Assembly: GCA_019347775.1 (NCBI GenBank)
Contig: JAHWKP010000003.1
Span: 1-28,483, forward strand
DNA: 28,483 nucleotides
Reading direction: 5' to 3'
Source of the DNA: Actinomycetota bacterium
Lineage (GTDB): Bacteria; Actinomycetota; Acidimicrobiia; Acidimicrobiales; JAHWKP01
The notes under the pieces: generated by a model
What the model saw: the letters and a program-made list of their open reading frames with translations, nothing else
Told to the model about the DNA's origin: nothing
The model's database searches: none
Program-made: the position numbers and the translations under genes
In this document: positions 21,546 through 27,853 of the stretch, piece after piece
Numbering within the stretch: position 1 is the first letter of the stretch
Layout: each line of letters starts with the position of its first letter

Positions 21546-22876
21546 CGAACCGCCTTTTCGAATGACGCCGTGAAGGCGTCGATCTCGGCTCGGGTGCGTC
21601 GTTCCGTTACTGCGACCGCCAGTCCCTCTCGCTGGTGAAGGCCGGGCTCGAGCGGGACTCCGGCCAGGAAGCCTTCCTCGGCCAGTCGCTCCACCACCGT
21701 CTCCGGCGGCACCGGCAAGGCCAGGCTGAACTCGCGCAGAGTGGGCGCGCTGACGAGAGGCTCCACTCCGTCGATCGCCAACAGGGCCTCTCGGCAGTAG
21801 CGCGTGCCGCGCGCGCACCGCAGCGCCAGCTCCCGCAACCCCGCCGTTCCCAGCCACGACAGCTGGATGGCGAAGGCGACGGCAATCAGGGTCTGGTTGG
21901 TGCAGACGTTCGACGAGGCCTTCTCGCGCCGGATGTCTTGCTCGCGCGCCCGCAAGGTGGTGACGTAGGCCCGCCGGCCCTCATTGTCCACTGTCTCGCC
22001 GACCAGGCGGCCCGGCAGGCGGCGCACCTGCGCCAGGCTCGAGGCGAACAGACCGACGAAGGGTCCCCCGAACGACATAGGCGTGCCGAAGGTCTGGCCC
22101 TCCCCCACCACCACGTCGGCGCCGAGTTCACCGGGCGACCTGAGCAGCCCTGCCGAAACGGGATCGGCGGCCACGACGCAAAGTCCGTCTACGCCGTGCG
22201 CGAGGTCGGCGGCTGTCTTGACGTCTTCGAGGCAGCCGAGATGGTTGGGCTGGGCAACGAGCACGGCCGCCGGCGGGTTCCCGTCGGCAGGGATGGGCCA
22301 GTCGGTGACGCCGTCGCGCAGCGCGATCGGCTTGAGGTCGTGGCCAGTGCCCTGGGCGAAGGTGCGCAGCACCGAACGCCAGGTCGGGTGGATGCCCTCG
22401 CTGACCCACACGGTCTTGCGTCCGGTGGCGGCCACCGAGAGGTTGGCCGCTTCCACCAGGGCCGAGGCGCCGTCGTACAGAGAGGCATTGGCGACGGCGA
22501 GACCGGCCAGCCGGGCCACGAGGGTCTGGTACTCGAAGAGCATCTGCAAGACGCCTTGGGCGACCTCGGGTTGGTAGGGCGTGTAAGCGGTGACGAACTC
22601 GGATCGGAATCCGAGGCGCCGCACCGCGGCGGGGACCTCGTGGTCGTAGACGCCGCCGCCGGCGAAGCAGATGAGATCGGCCCCCGGGTTCCGCGCCGCC
22701 AAGCGTTGGGTCTCGACGACGACGTCGGGCTCGCTCAGCCCGTCGGCCATGTCCAGACCGCCGGCCAGTCGCAAGGCTTCGGGGATGGCGGTGAATAACT
22801 CCTCTGTGCCCGACAGCCCGCAGGCCGCCAGCATCTGCTCGATCTCCTCGTCGGTGTGCGGCGTGAAGTCGGGCAT
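21542..22876 (-). CDS. gcvPA: Glycine dehydrogenase (decarboxylating) subunit 1
   Basis: N-terminal half of the split P protein, 444 residues, a normal length. It opens with FTPHTDEEIEQMLAACG, the family start, and contains CFAGGGVYDHEVPAAV, AYTPYQPEVAQGVLQ, the YDGASALVEAANL segment and ASSNVCTNQTLIAVA, all characteristic. This half lacks the PLP lysine and pairs with GcvPB. It is followed directly by gcvPB (4-bp overlap) and preceded by gcvT (5 bp apart), so gcvT-gcvPA-gcvPB form one operon. Mycobacteria have a single fused P protein; a split one is otherwise typical of Bacillota, Thermus and many archaea. Confidence 0.95.
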   Translation of the reverse strand: MPDFTPHTDEEIEQMLAACGLSGTEELFTAIPEALRLAGGLDMADGLSEPDVVVETQRLAARNPGADLICFAGGGVYDHEVPAAVRRLGFRSEFVTAYTPYQPEVAQGVLQMLFEYQTLVARLAGLAVANASLYDGASALVEAANLSVAATGRKTVWVSEGIHPTWRSVLRTFAQGTGHDLKPIALRDGVTDWPIPADGNPPAAVLVAQPNHLGCLEDVKTAADLAHGVDGLCVVAADPVSAGLLRSPGELGADVVVGEGQTFGTPMSFGGPFVGLFASSLAQVRRLPGRLVGETVDNEGRRAYVTTLRAREQDIRREKASSNVCTNQTLIAVAFAIQLSWLGTAGLRELALRCARGTRYCREALLAIDGVEPLVSAPTLREFSLALPVPPETVVERLAEEGFLAGVPLEPGLHQREGLAVAVTERRTRAEIDAFTASFEKAVR

Positions 22877-22881
22877 ATCTG

Positions 22882-24018
22882 TCAGTTCTCGCTTTCTGCC
22901 CGCACGGGCACCCCAACCCGTGCTCCGCCGCGGCGTGGGGACCCCACCCCCACGCCCGGCTGTCCTTTTCCGACGAAGGGCGTCTTGACGATGCGGCCGG
23001 GCAAGGACTGGCCGCGGACTTCAATGGCGACCTCGGTTCCGATCTTCGCCGAAGGATCGAGGAGGGCCAGCGCGATGCCATGGCCGAGTACGGGCGAGAA
23101 GTTCCCACTCGTCGTCTGGCCGATCGGTGTGTCTCCCGTGGATACCCTGCATCCGTCGCGCGGTGGGCGGCGTCCTTCGGTGGCGATACCGCGCAGGCGA
23201 CGGGACGGACCGCGTTCCTTCTCGGCCGCCAGGGCGCTCCTGCCGCGGAACTCGCCCTTGTCCCATGCCACGACCCATCCGAGACCGGCTTGCAGCGGCG
23301 TGATTCCGGGACCGAGCTCGTGGCCGTGAAGCGGAAGAGCCGCCTCGAGACGCAGCGTGTCGCGGGCTCCGAGTCCAGCCGGCGCGACACCGGCTGAGAT
23401 CAAGGCTTCCCAGACCCGGGGCGCGTCATCCACCGGAACCGCCAGCTCCACGCCGTCTTCGCCGGTGTAACCGGTGCCCGCCACCGTCCCGCCCACACCG
23501 TCCCATTCGAATGCGGCAACACCGAAGCGCGGAACGGATGCGGGGCGTTCGCCGATCGCCGCCGAAACCTTCGCCCGCGCCTCTGGTCCTTGCACGGCGA
23601 GGATGGCACGCTCCGAAGTGGTGTCCCTGCCCCCGATGGCCGAGCGCACTCGGTCGGTGTTGGACGCGTTCGGCATCACGTCGAGCGAGCCATCGGGGTG
23701 CCACCACACGATGACGTCATCGAGGACCGATGCATCTTGCTCGTCGAGGAGGTGGGAGTACTGGGCCCGTCCCGCGGCGATGCGGGACAGATCGTTGGTC
23801 AGCGCAGTCTGGAGTCGATCGAAGGCATCAGGACCCTCCACCCGCACCGAGCCGAGGTGGCTGACATCGAAGACGACAGCGGCGTTTCGGCACGCCAGAT
23901 GTTCGCTGACGGTGCCGGCCGGATAGCTGAGGGGCATCTCCCAGCCGCCGAAGTCCACCAATTTCGCCCCGGCCGACACGTGGGTGTCGTGCAACGGAGA
24001 GCGGAGCAGGGCACCCAT
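22882..24018 (-). CDS. gcvT: Aminomethyltransferase (glycine cleavage T protein)
   Basis: T protein of the glycine cleavage system, which releases ammonia from aminomethyl-lipoyl-GcvH and transfers the carbon to tetrahydrofolate. Family segments in order are LHDTHVSAGAKLVDFGGWEMP (residue 9 on), VFDVSHLGSVRVEGPDA, ILAVQGPEA, GTGYTGEDGVEL, GLGARDTLRLEAALPLHGHEL and GQTTSGNFSP. The usual end, LPGRIVKTPFV, is followed by an extra Gly/Val/Arg-rich tail of about 25 residues. A TAGGTT hexamer lies 9 nt before the ATG, and only 33 bp separate it from the upstream gene, leaving no room for a glycine riboswitch. Confidence 0.95.
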   Translation of the reverse strand: MGALLRSPLHDTHVSAGAKLVDFGGWEMPLSYPAGTVSEHLACRNAAVVFDVSHLGSVRVEGPDAFDRLQTALTNDLSRIAAGRAQYSHLLDEQDASVLDDVIVWWHPDGSLDVMPNASNTDRVRSAIGGRDTTSERAILAVQGPEARAKVSAAIGERPASVPRFGVAAFEWDGVGGTVAGTGYTGEDGVELAVPVDDAPRVWEALISAGVAPAGLGARDTLRLEAALPLHGHELGPGITPLQAGLGWVVAWDKGEFRGRSALAAEKERGPSRRLRGIATEGRRPPRDGCRVSTGDTPIGQTTSGNFSPVLGHGIALALLDPSAKIGTEVAIEVRGQSLPGRIVKTPFVGKGQPGVGVGSPRRGGARVGVPVRAESEN

Positions 24019-24051
24019 GGGCGCCCGAACCTAATGGCTCGAACCGCTCCG

Positions 24052-24363
24052 TCAGGCCGCCCCGAGCCGGCCGAGGAGGGCCCGGCAGTCACGCTGGTAG
24101 AGGATGCGCACCTGGACATCGGGACGCAGCTCGCGGAGGCGGCGGACCTTACGGTTCTTGCGGGTGACGAGCTTCTGGTTGAGGGTGGTGAGCTCGATGT
24201 AGAGGTCGTGCGCCGGCAGGTAGAAGTCCGGCCGGAAAGCTTCGGTGGGACGCCCCTCTTCGTCGGTGCTCAGCACGAACTCGGTCGGCTCGTACTCCCA
24301 GGCGACCTCATAAAAGTCCAGCAGCCGAGCGAGCTGGCGCTCGGAGTCGTGCGCGAACCGCAC
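24052..24363 (-). CDS. Small PD-(D/E)XK-like protein
   Basis: A 103-residue protein with the core of a PD-(D/E)XK nuclease fold: a Glu early in the sequence, PDFYLPAHDLYIELTT with the PD and ExT pair, and then a Lys-rich helix (KLVTRKNRKVRRLRE) ending in a hydrophobic strand (QVRILYQRD). I recall similar sequences as stand-alone proteins or as N-terminal parts of hypoxanthine phosphoribosyltransferase-like proteins in other bacteria; an hpt gene lies only 1.1 kb upstream here. Nuclease activity is not shown. The canonical Lys of the ExK half-motif is replaced by Thr, with a Lys nearby. It lies between merR and gcvT, on the same strand. Confidence 0.65.
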   Translation of the reverse strand: MRFAHDSERQLARLLDFYEVAWEYEPTEFVLSTDEEGRPTEAFRPDFYLPAHDLYIELTTLNQKLVTRKNRKVRRLRELRPDVQVRILYQRDCRALLGRLGAA

Positions 24364-24406
24364 GCAGTCGGCAGGCGCCCCGCCGGGGGCGCTGGGTGCC
24401 GGCAGG

Positions 24407-24889
24407 TCAGGTCCCGGTAGCTGCCTCTGGGGTACCGGTCTCAGTCGCCTCTTCGGTGGGACGGAGCTCCAGGATGGCCGAGTCGAGCTCCTCGACGACG
24501 CCGGCGAGGGGCACGATGTTCAGAACGCCCTGGCCGCCTCTCAGGAGATCGATGATCTCGTCGCCGGTGCGAGCCAGGACTGAGCCCTCGCCGTTGAGCA
24601 CGAGGTTGGCGGTGGCCAGTTCCTCTCCGAGGCCTTCGCGAAGGCACACGATGGCCCGGCGGGCCGACTTCAGGGACACGCCGGCGTCGAGCAGGCGCTT
24701 GATGACCTTGAGGTCCAGGAGATCACGGTACGAGTAGCGACGCTGCGTGCCGCTCCCCCGCGCCTCGGAGATCGACGGCTTGAGCAGATCGGTGCGGGCC
24801 CAGTAGTCGAGCTGACGGTAGGTGATGCCTACGATCTCGCAGACCTGAGGACCGCGGAAGCCCTCTTCCACCATCTGCTGCTCTGTCAC
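24407..24889 (-). CDS. MerR family transcriptional regulator (Rv1830-like)
   Basis: A 160-residue MerR-type regulator. The winged helix-turn-helix is GFRGPQVCEIVGITYRQLDYWARTDLLKPS with the wing GSGTQRRYSYRDLLDLKVIKRLLDAG; a coiled dimerisation segment and a non-metal-binding C-terminal region follow. Position and sequence match the regulator encoded after the bifunctional nuclease in mycobacteria (Rv1830). GTG 24889 is chosen because GGGAGG lies 6 nt upstream; the frame extends nine residues to 24916. A near-consensus promoter and a palindrome lie just upstream, so autoregulation is likely. Confidence 0.88.
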   Translation of the reverse strand: MTEQQMVEEGFRGPQVCEIVGITYRQLDYWARTDLLKPSISEARGSGTQRRYSYRDLLDLKVIKRLLDAGVSLKSARRAIVCLREGLGEELATANLVLNGEGSVLARTGDEIIDLLRGGQGVLNIVPLAGVVEELDSAILELRPTEEATETGTPEAATGT

Positions 24890-24913
24890 CGCGGACCTCC
24901 CGTCGTTCCGACT

Positions 24914-24939
24914 CACAGGCGCGTAGTTACGCCCGTGTG
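24914..24939. promoter_or_regulatory. 26-bp imperfect palindrome, candidate MerR operator
   Basis: The arms CACAnnnGCGTA and TACGCnnnTGTG flank a 2-bp centre, with 9 of 12 positions paired. It lies between the predicted -10 element and the merR start codon, beginning close to the expected transcription start. A protein bound there would block transcription. It could instead fold as a hairpin in the mRNA leader. Confidence 0.45.
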
Positions 24940-24942
24940 GTC

Positions 24943-24971
24943 ACAGTAGGTATTCGGACTCCGCCTGTCAA
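24943..24971 (-). promoter_or_regulatory. Near-consensus housekeeping promoter for merR
   Basis: On the minus strand TTGACA, a 17-bp spacer and TACTGT make a near-perfect -35/-10 pair. It lies in the 99-bp gap downstream of the bifunctional nuclease gene and reads into merR. The 17-bp spacing is normal, unlike the 19-20 bp of MerR-activated promoters. Confidence 0.75.
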
Positions 24972-24988
24972 CAACCTGTGGAAAGGAC

Positions 24989-25489
24989 TTACTGAGCTTC
25001 GCGGAAGTCCTCCGGACGGACAGCCTCGATGAAGTGTCGGAACTCGTCGACCAACTCCTCGGGATCGGAGTCGGGGTCGTCGTCGGAGGGCAGGATGACG
25101 CCCTCTGATTCGATCAGAGCGTCGTTGGCGAAGATCGGCACGCCCATGCGGGCCGCCAGGGCGATGGCATCCGACGGGCGGCTGGACATGATGTGGGTCC
25201 GCTCACCCTGCTTCATGTGGATCTCGGCGTAATAGATCGAGTCACGCAGCTCTGTGATCAGCACCTGCTCCACGTTGACGCCCAGGGCTATCAACAGGTC
25301 CTTCATCAAGTCGTGCGTAAACGGACGCTGGTGGGTCGTGTTTCGCATTGCCCCGGCGATGGCGCTGGCCTCGGGCGACCCGATCCAGATCGGCAACGTG
25401 CGGCCTTGGCCATTGGCTTCTCTCAGCAGCACGACGGGCGTGTTCGTAGGCACATCGACCCGGACGTCGTGGAGCTCCATGCGCACCAC
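24989..25489 (-). CDS. Bifunctional nuclease family protein (DUF151)
   Basis: A 166-residue protein of the DUF151 bifunctional nuclease family; plant members have RNase and DNase activity, while bacterial roles are largely unknown. Characteristic segments are VVLLREANGQGRTLPIWIGSPEASAI, RPFTHDLMKDLLIALG and SSRPSDAIALAARMGVPIFA. An acidic stretch (DDDPDSDPEELVDEF) precedes the C-terminus. It corresponds to Rv1829 in the conserved mycobacterial block. The GTG start has TAGGGT exactly 6 nt upstream, overlapping the hpt stop, so it may have its own leaderless promoter. ATG 25480 is an alternative start. Confidence 0.92.
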   Translation of the reverse strand: MVRMELHDVRVDVPTNTPVVLLREANGQGRTLPIWIGSPEASAIAGAMRNTTHQRPFTHDLMKDLLIALGVNVEQVLITELRDSIYYAEIHMKQGERTHIMSSRPSDAIALAARMGVPIFANDALIESEGVILPSDDDPDSDPEELVDEFRHFIEAVRPEDFREAQ

Positions 25490-25498
25490 CGGTAAACC

Positions 25499-26071
25499 CT
25501 ACCTCTGACCCCGCCACATCAGGCTGCGCCCCGGTTCGCGGAGCAGCGTAGTGACGTGGCAGTGGAGATCGCTTTGCAGATCCCGTAGTTGGGCGGCGGC
25601 CAGTCCTGGGACGTTCGGGTACAAGCCCCCGTGCTCGAGTCCATATCCCAACAACAGGTCATCCTCTACCTCCATACCCACGAACCGCACCTCCACTGGG
25701 AGCAATCTTCGCCTGCGGCGATCCAGGAGCGTGCAGGCCGAAAGCGACCGGGGTTCTCGGGTCGACAGCTGGCGGATGACGTAGTCCAGAGTCAGCCCGG
25801 TGTCGACGAGATCTTCGACCACGACCACGTCGAGATCGGCTATGTCGGTATCGAGGTCCTTGGTTATGTGAACCCGCCCGCTGCCGGGCGCGTATCTCGA
25901 TATGGCCAGGAAGTCGACCGCCAGGGGAACACTCACCGAACGAACCAGGTCCGCCAGGAAGGGAACTGAGCCCCGGATGACGGCTACGAACAGCGCTCCT
26001 TCGGGGAACGCGTCGGAGATTTCGCGACCGAGGCGGCGCACGATGCGGGCGATGTCTGCCGGGCTTGCCAC
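25499..26071 (-). CDS. hpt: Hypoxanthine phosphoribosyltransferase family protein
   Basis: A 190-residue type I phosphoribosyltransferase that would convert hypoxanthine or guanine to the nucleotide using PRPP. The PRPP loop is VVVVEDLVDTGLTL with Glu86, Asp87 and Thr91. The flexible-loop Ser-Arg-Tyr lies in FLAISRYAPGSGRVHI, and the C-terminal purine-binding segment is VEDDLLLGYGLEHGGLYPNVP, as in Hpt. It is inserted between the ftsR-like and bifunctional nuclease genes, which are adjacent in mycobacteria. GTG 26071 lies 23 bp after the ftsR-like stop, with no clear ribosome-binding site. Confidence 0.85.
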   Translation of the reverse strand: MASPADIARIVRRLGREISDAFPEGALFVAVIRGSVPFLADLVRSVSVPLAVDFLAISRYAPGSGRVHITKDLDTDIADLDVVVVEDLVDTGLTLDYVIRQLSTREPRSLSACTLLDRRRRRLLPVEVRFVGMEVEDDLLLGYGLEHGGLYPNVPGLAAAQLRDLQSDLHCHVTTLLREPGRSLMWRGQR

Positions 26072-26094
26072 GGCCCGCAGGTTCGGGCCTGTGG

Positions 26095-26919
26095 TCAGTC
26101 GAGCCCCAGATCTTCGACAGCCTGGCGCATGAGCAGGGCGCGCAATTCGTGGGCCAGATTGACCAGTTCGGTCAGCGTCTGGGCAGCCTGGCGACGCGAT
26201 CGTGGATTGCGCTGTTTCAGCAACGGGGTGACCACCTGCTCGAAGAGCGTGATCTCACGCTCAGCCGTGCTCTTGTACATCTTCAGATGCCGGGGCTCCA
26301 CCCCATGGGTCTCGAAGGCTGACGCAATGCGTGCCATGGCGATGGCCTCGCTGTCGTAATAAGTGCCTCCCGCGACCGACCGCGCCGACAAGAGACCGAA
26401 CCGCTCCAGTTCGCGTAGCCGCTCCGGTGACAAGCCCGCGAATTCACAGAGTTCTTCGAAGGTCATGTTCTCTTCGCCCTGCGGACGGGGTGGCGGCAGG
26501 AGGCTCACTGCAGGCGACTCCCGAACCGGCGTCCGTCGCCGCACGGTGCGACCAGCCGAGGGTTCGGGTTCAGTGAGCTCGGGTCCCGCCGATGGTTGCG
26601 CGGGTTCTACGGGCTCGGAACTCGAACCCTCCACAGGCGGCTGGTCGTCCGCCGGTGATTCGACTTGTTCGGCCCCGAGTCGGCCCCGAATGACCTTCAG
26701 CGGCAAGAAGTTCTCTCGCTGCTGCTGGAGGATCCAGCGGAGTCGTTCGACGTCGGGCTCGTAGAACTTGCGGTACCCCGAGGGCGTGCGTTCGGGGTCC
26801 AACAAGCCCTGGCTCTCCAAGAAGCGGATCTTCGAGATCGTCACCTCGGGGAAGTCGTCTTTCAGGAGTGACAGAACCTCACCGATGGACAGGTGGTCGC
26901 GTTCGCCCTGCTCCCCCAA
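26095..26919 (-). CDS. ftsR: MerR family regulator, FtsR-like (Rv1828-like)
   Basis: A 274-residue protein with two MerR-like modules. The N-terminal winged helix has LSIGEVLSLLKDDFPEVTISKIRFLESQGLL and TPSGYRKFYEPDVERLRWIL; after a Pro/Glu/Ser-rich linker of about 70 residues comes MTFEELCEFAGLSPERLRELERFGLL. In corynebacteria the homologue FtsR activates ftsZ, and the mycobacterial homologue is Rv1828 (about 247 residues); the linker here is longer. TTG 26919 is chosen because GGGGGAG lies 7 nt upstream and overlaps the end of garA; the frame continues to 27069 only as a shadow of garA. The gap to garA is 4 bp, so the two are probably co-transcribed. Confidence 0.87.
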   Translation of the reverse strand: MGEQGERDHLSIGEVLSLLKDDFPEVTISKIRFLESQGLLDPERTPSGYRKFYEPDVERLRWILQQQRENFLPLKVIRGRLGAEQVESPADDQPPVEGSSSEPVEPAQPSAGPELTEPEPSAGRTVRRRTPVRESPAVSLLPPPRPQGEENMTFEELCEFAGLSPERLRELERFGLLSARSVAGGTYYDSEAIAMARIASAFETHGVEPRHLKMYKSTAEREITLFEQVVTPLLKQRNPRSRRQAAQTLTELVNLAHELRALLMRQAVEDLGLD

Positions 26920-26923
26920 GCCC

Positions 26924-27412
26924 CTACTCCCCCGATCCGGAAAGGAAGATGAGCTTGAACTTACCGATCTGAACCTCATCACCTGACTTGAGATCCGATT
27001 CCTCGACTCGCTCACGGTTGAGGTACGTCCCGTTGAGCGATCCAGCGTCTTTGATCTTCCAGGCTCCATCAGAGCGCGAGAACTCGACGTGGCGCCGTGA
27101 GACCGTGATGTCGTCGAGGAAGATCTCGCTCTCTGGATGACGCCCGGCGCGCACCCGGTCCTGATCGAGCAGGAATCGGGCTCCGGCGTTCGGTCCCCGC
27201 TTGACGAGGAGAAGTGCGTCGCCCCTGGCTAGGTCGGAGATGTCAGGAAATTCTTCCTCCTGCGTCTCACTCCTCGCGTCGTCTGGGACGAACGTCAGCG
27301 TCGTCTCTTCGCCCGCAGAGGCTGAGAGCTCGAGAACGTGCCCGCACGATGAGCAGAAGTTGGCACCCTCCGGGTTCTGATGTCCGCACTTGTTGCAATA
27401 CACCGCCGGCAT
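26924..27412 (-). CDS. garA: GarA-like FHA protein with N-terminal zinc ribbon
   Basis: A 162-residue signalling protein. Residues 6-23 form a zinc ribbon (Cys6, Cys9, Cys20, Cys23). ETTLTF at 36-41 corresponds to the phosphothreonine motif of GarA/OdhI, where Ser/Thr kinases PknB/PknG act. Residues 64-158 form the FHA domain, with GRHPES, SRRH and SLNGTYLN. In mycobacteria and corynebacteria the unphosphorylated protein inhibits 2-oxoglutarate dehydrogenase and also acts on glutamate enzymes; phosphorylation closes the FHA on its own tail. The zinc ribbon is absent from mycobacterial GarA. The AGGAG ribosome-binding site overlaps the gcvH stop codon, so translation is probably coupled to gcvH. 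Confidence 0.9.
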   Translation of the reverse strand: MPAVYCNKCGHQNPEGANFCSSCGHVLELSASAGEETTLTFVPDDARSETQEEEFPDISDLARGDALLLVKRGPNAGARFLLDQDRVRAGRHPESEIFLDDITVSRRHVEFSRSDGAWKIKDAGSLNGTYLNRERVEESDLKSGDEVQIGKFKLIFLSGSGE

Positions 27413-27421
27413 GAACGTCTC

Positions 27422-27802
27422 CTAGTCGGCTATGACGGCCTGGTAGGCCGCGGCATCCATCAGGGTCTCCAGGGAAGCAGGATCCTCGGGCGTGATGAGG
27501 CAGATCCAGCCCTCTCCGTAGGGATCTTCGTTCAATCGCTGGGGTGACTCCGCCAATTCGCCGTTCACCTCCGCCACCACACCGGTAATAGGTGCGTACA
27601 GGTCCGAAACCGATTTGGTTGACTCGACCTCTCCCATCGCCTTGCCCTCTTCGACACGGCTGCCGGGTTGGGGCAGCTGAACGAAGACCACGTCGCCCAG
27701 GGCGTCCTGGGCATAGTCGGTGATTCCAACTCGAATGCCGCCGGCCTCGCCACGGGCCCACTCGTGATCTGACGTGTAGCGCAGCTCTTCGGGGACGTTC
27801 AC
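27422..27802 (-). CDS. gcvH: Glycine cleavage system H protein
   Basis: Lipoyl carrier of the glycine cleavage system, 126 residues, the usual length. It opens with ELRYTSDHEWAR, continues VGITDYAQDALGDVVFVQLP, and carries the lipoylated Lys63 in GEVESTKSVSDLYAP; the C-terminal part ends in GEGWICLI. The GTG start has TAGCCT 8 nt upstream and no Shine-Dalgarno. It is separated from gcvT and gcvP by about 3.4 kb of regulators, as in mycobacteria, and is followed 9 bp later by garA. Confidence 0.96.
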   Translation of the reverse strand: MNVPEELRYTSDHEWARGEAGGIRVGITDYAQDALGDVVFVQLPQPGSRVEEGKAMGEVESTKSVSDLYAPITGVVAEVNGELAESPQRLNEDPYGEGWICLITPEDPASLETLMDAAAYQAVIAD

Positions 27803-27830
27803 GGCCAGCGAGGCTAGTTGTTAGCTGGCC
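27803..27830. repeat. Inverted repeat at the gcvH start
   Basis: GGCCAGC and GCTGGCC (7 bp each) flank a 14-bp loop that contains a competing small repeat, GCTA with TAGC. The right arm abuts the gcvH GTG on the minus strand and the loop holds the TAGCCT -10-like element. It could be an operator over the promoter or simply the terminator-like end of the upstream gene; it has no T tract. Confidence 0.4.
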
Positions 27831-27853
27831 TCGGATTCGTGTGTGCCGCGGGG

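Noticed and set aside
21546..21857. 104-residue N-terminal extension of GcvPB
   Set aside because: It lies entirely within gcvPA in another frame. ATG 21545 with a Shine-Dalgarno and ATGA overlap is the natural start.
22128..23390. 420-residue Arg-rich minus-strand ORF across gcvPA and gcvT
   Set aside because: It is a frame shadow of two well-supported genes and has no recognisable domain.
22877..24060. Glycine riboswitch controlling gcvT or gcvP
   Set aside because: The gaps upstream of gcvT and gcvPA are 33 bp and 5 bp, too short for the aptamer, and no aptamer-like sequence was seen.
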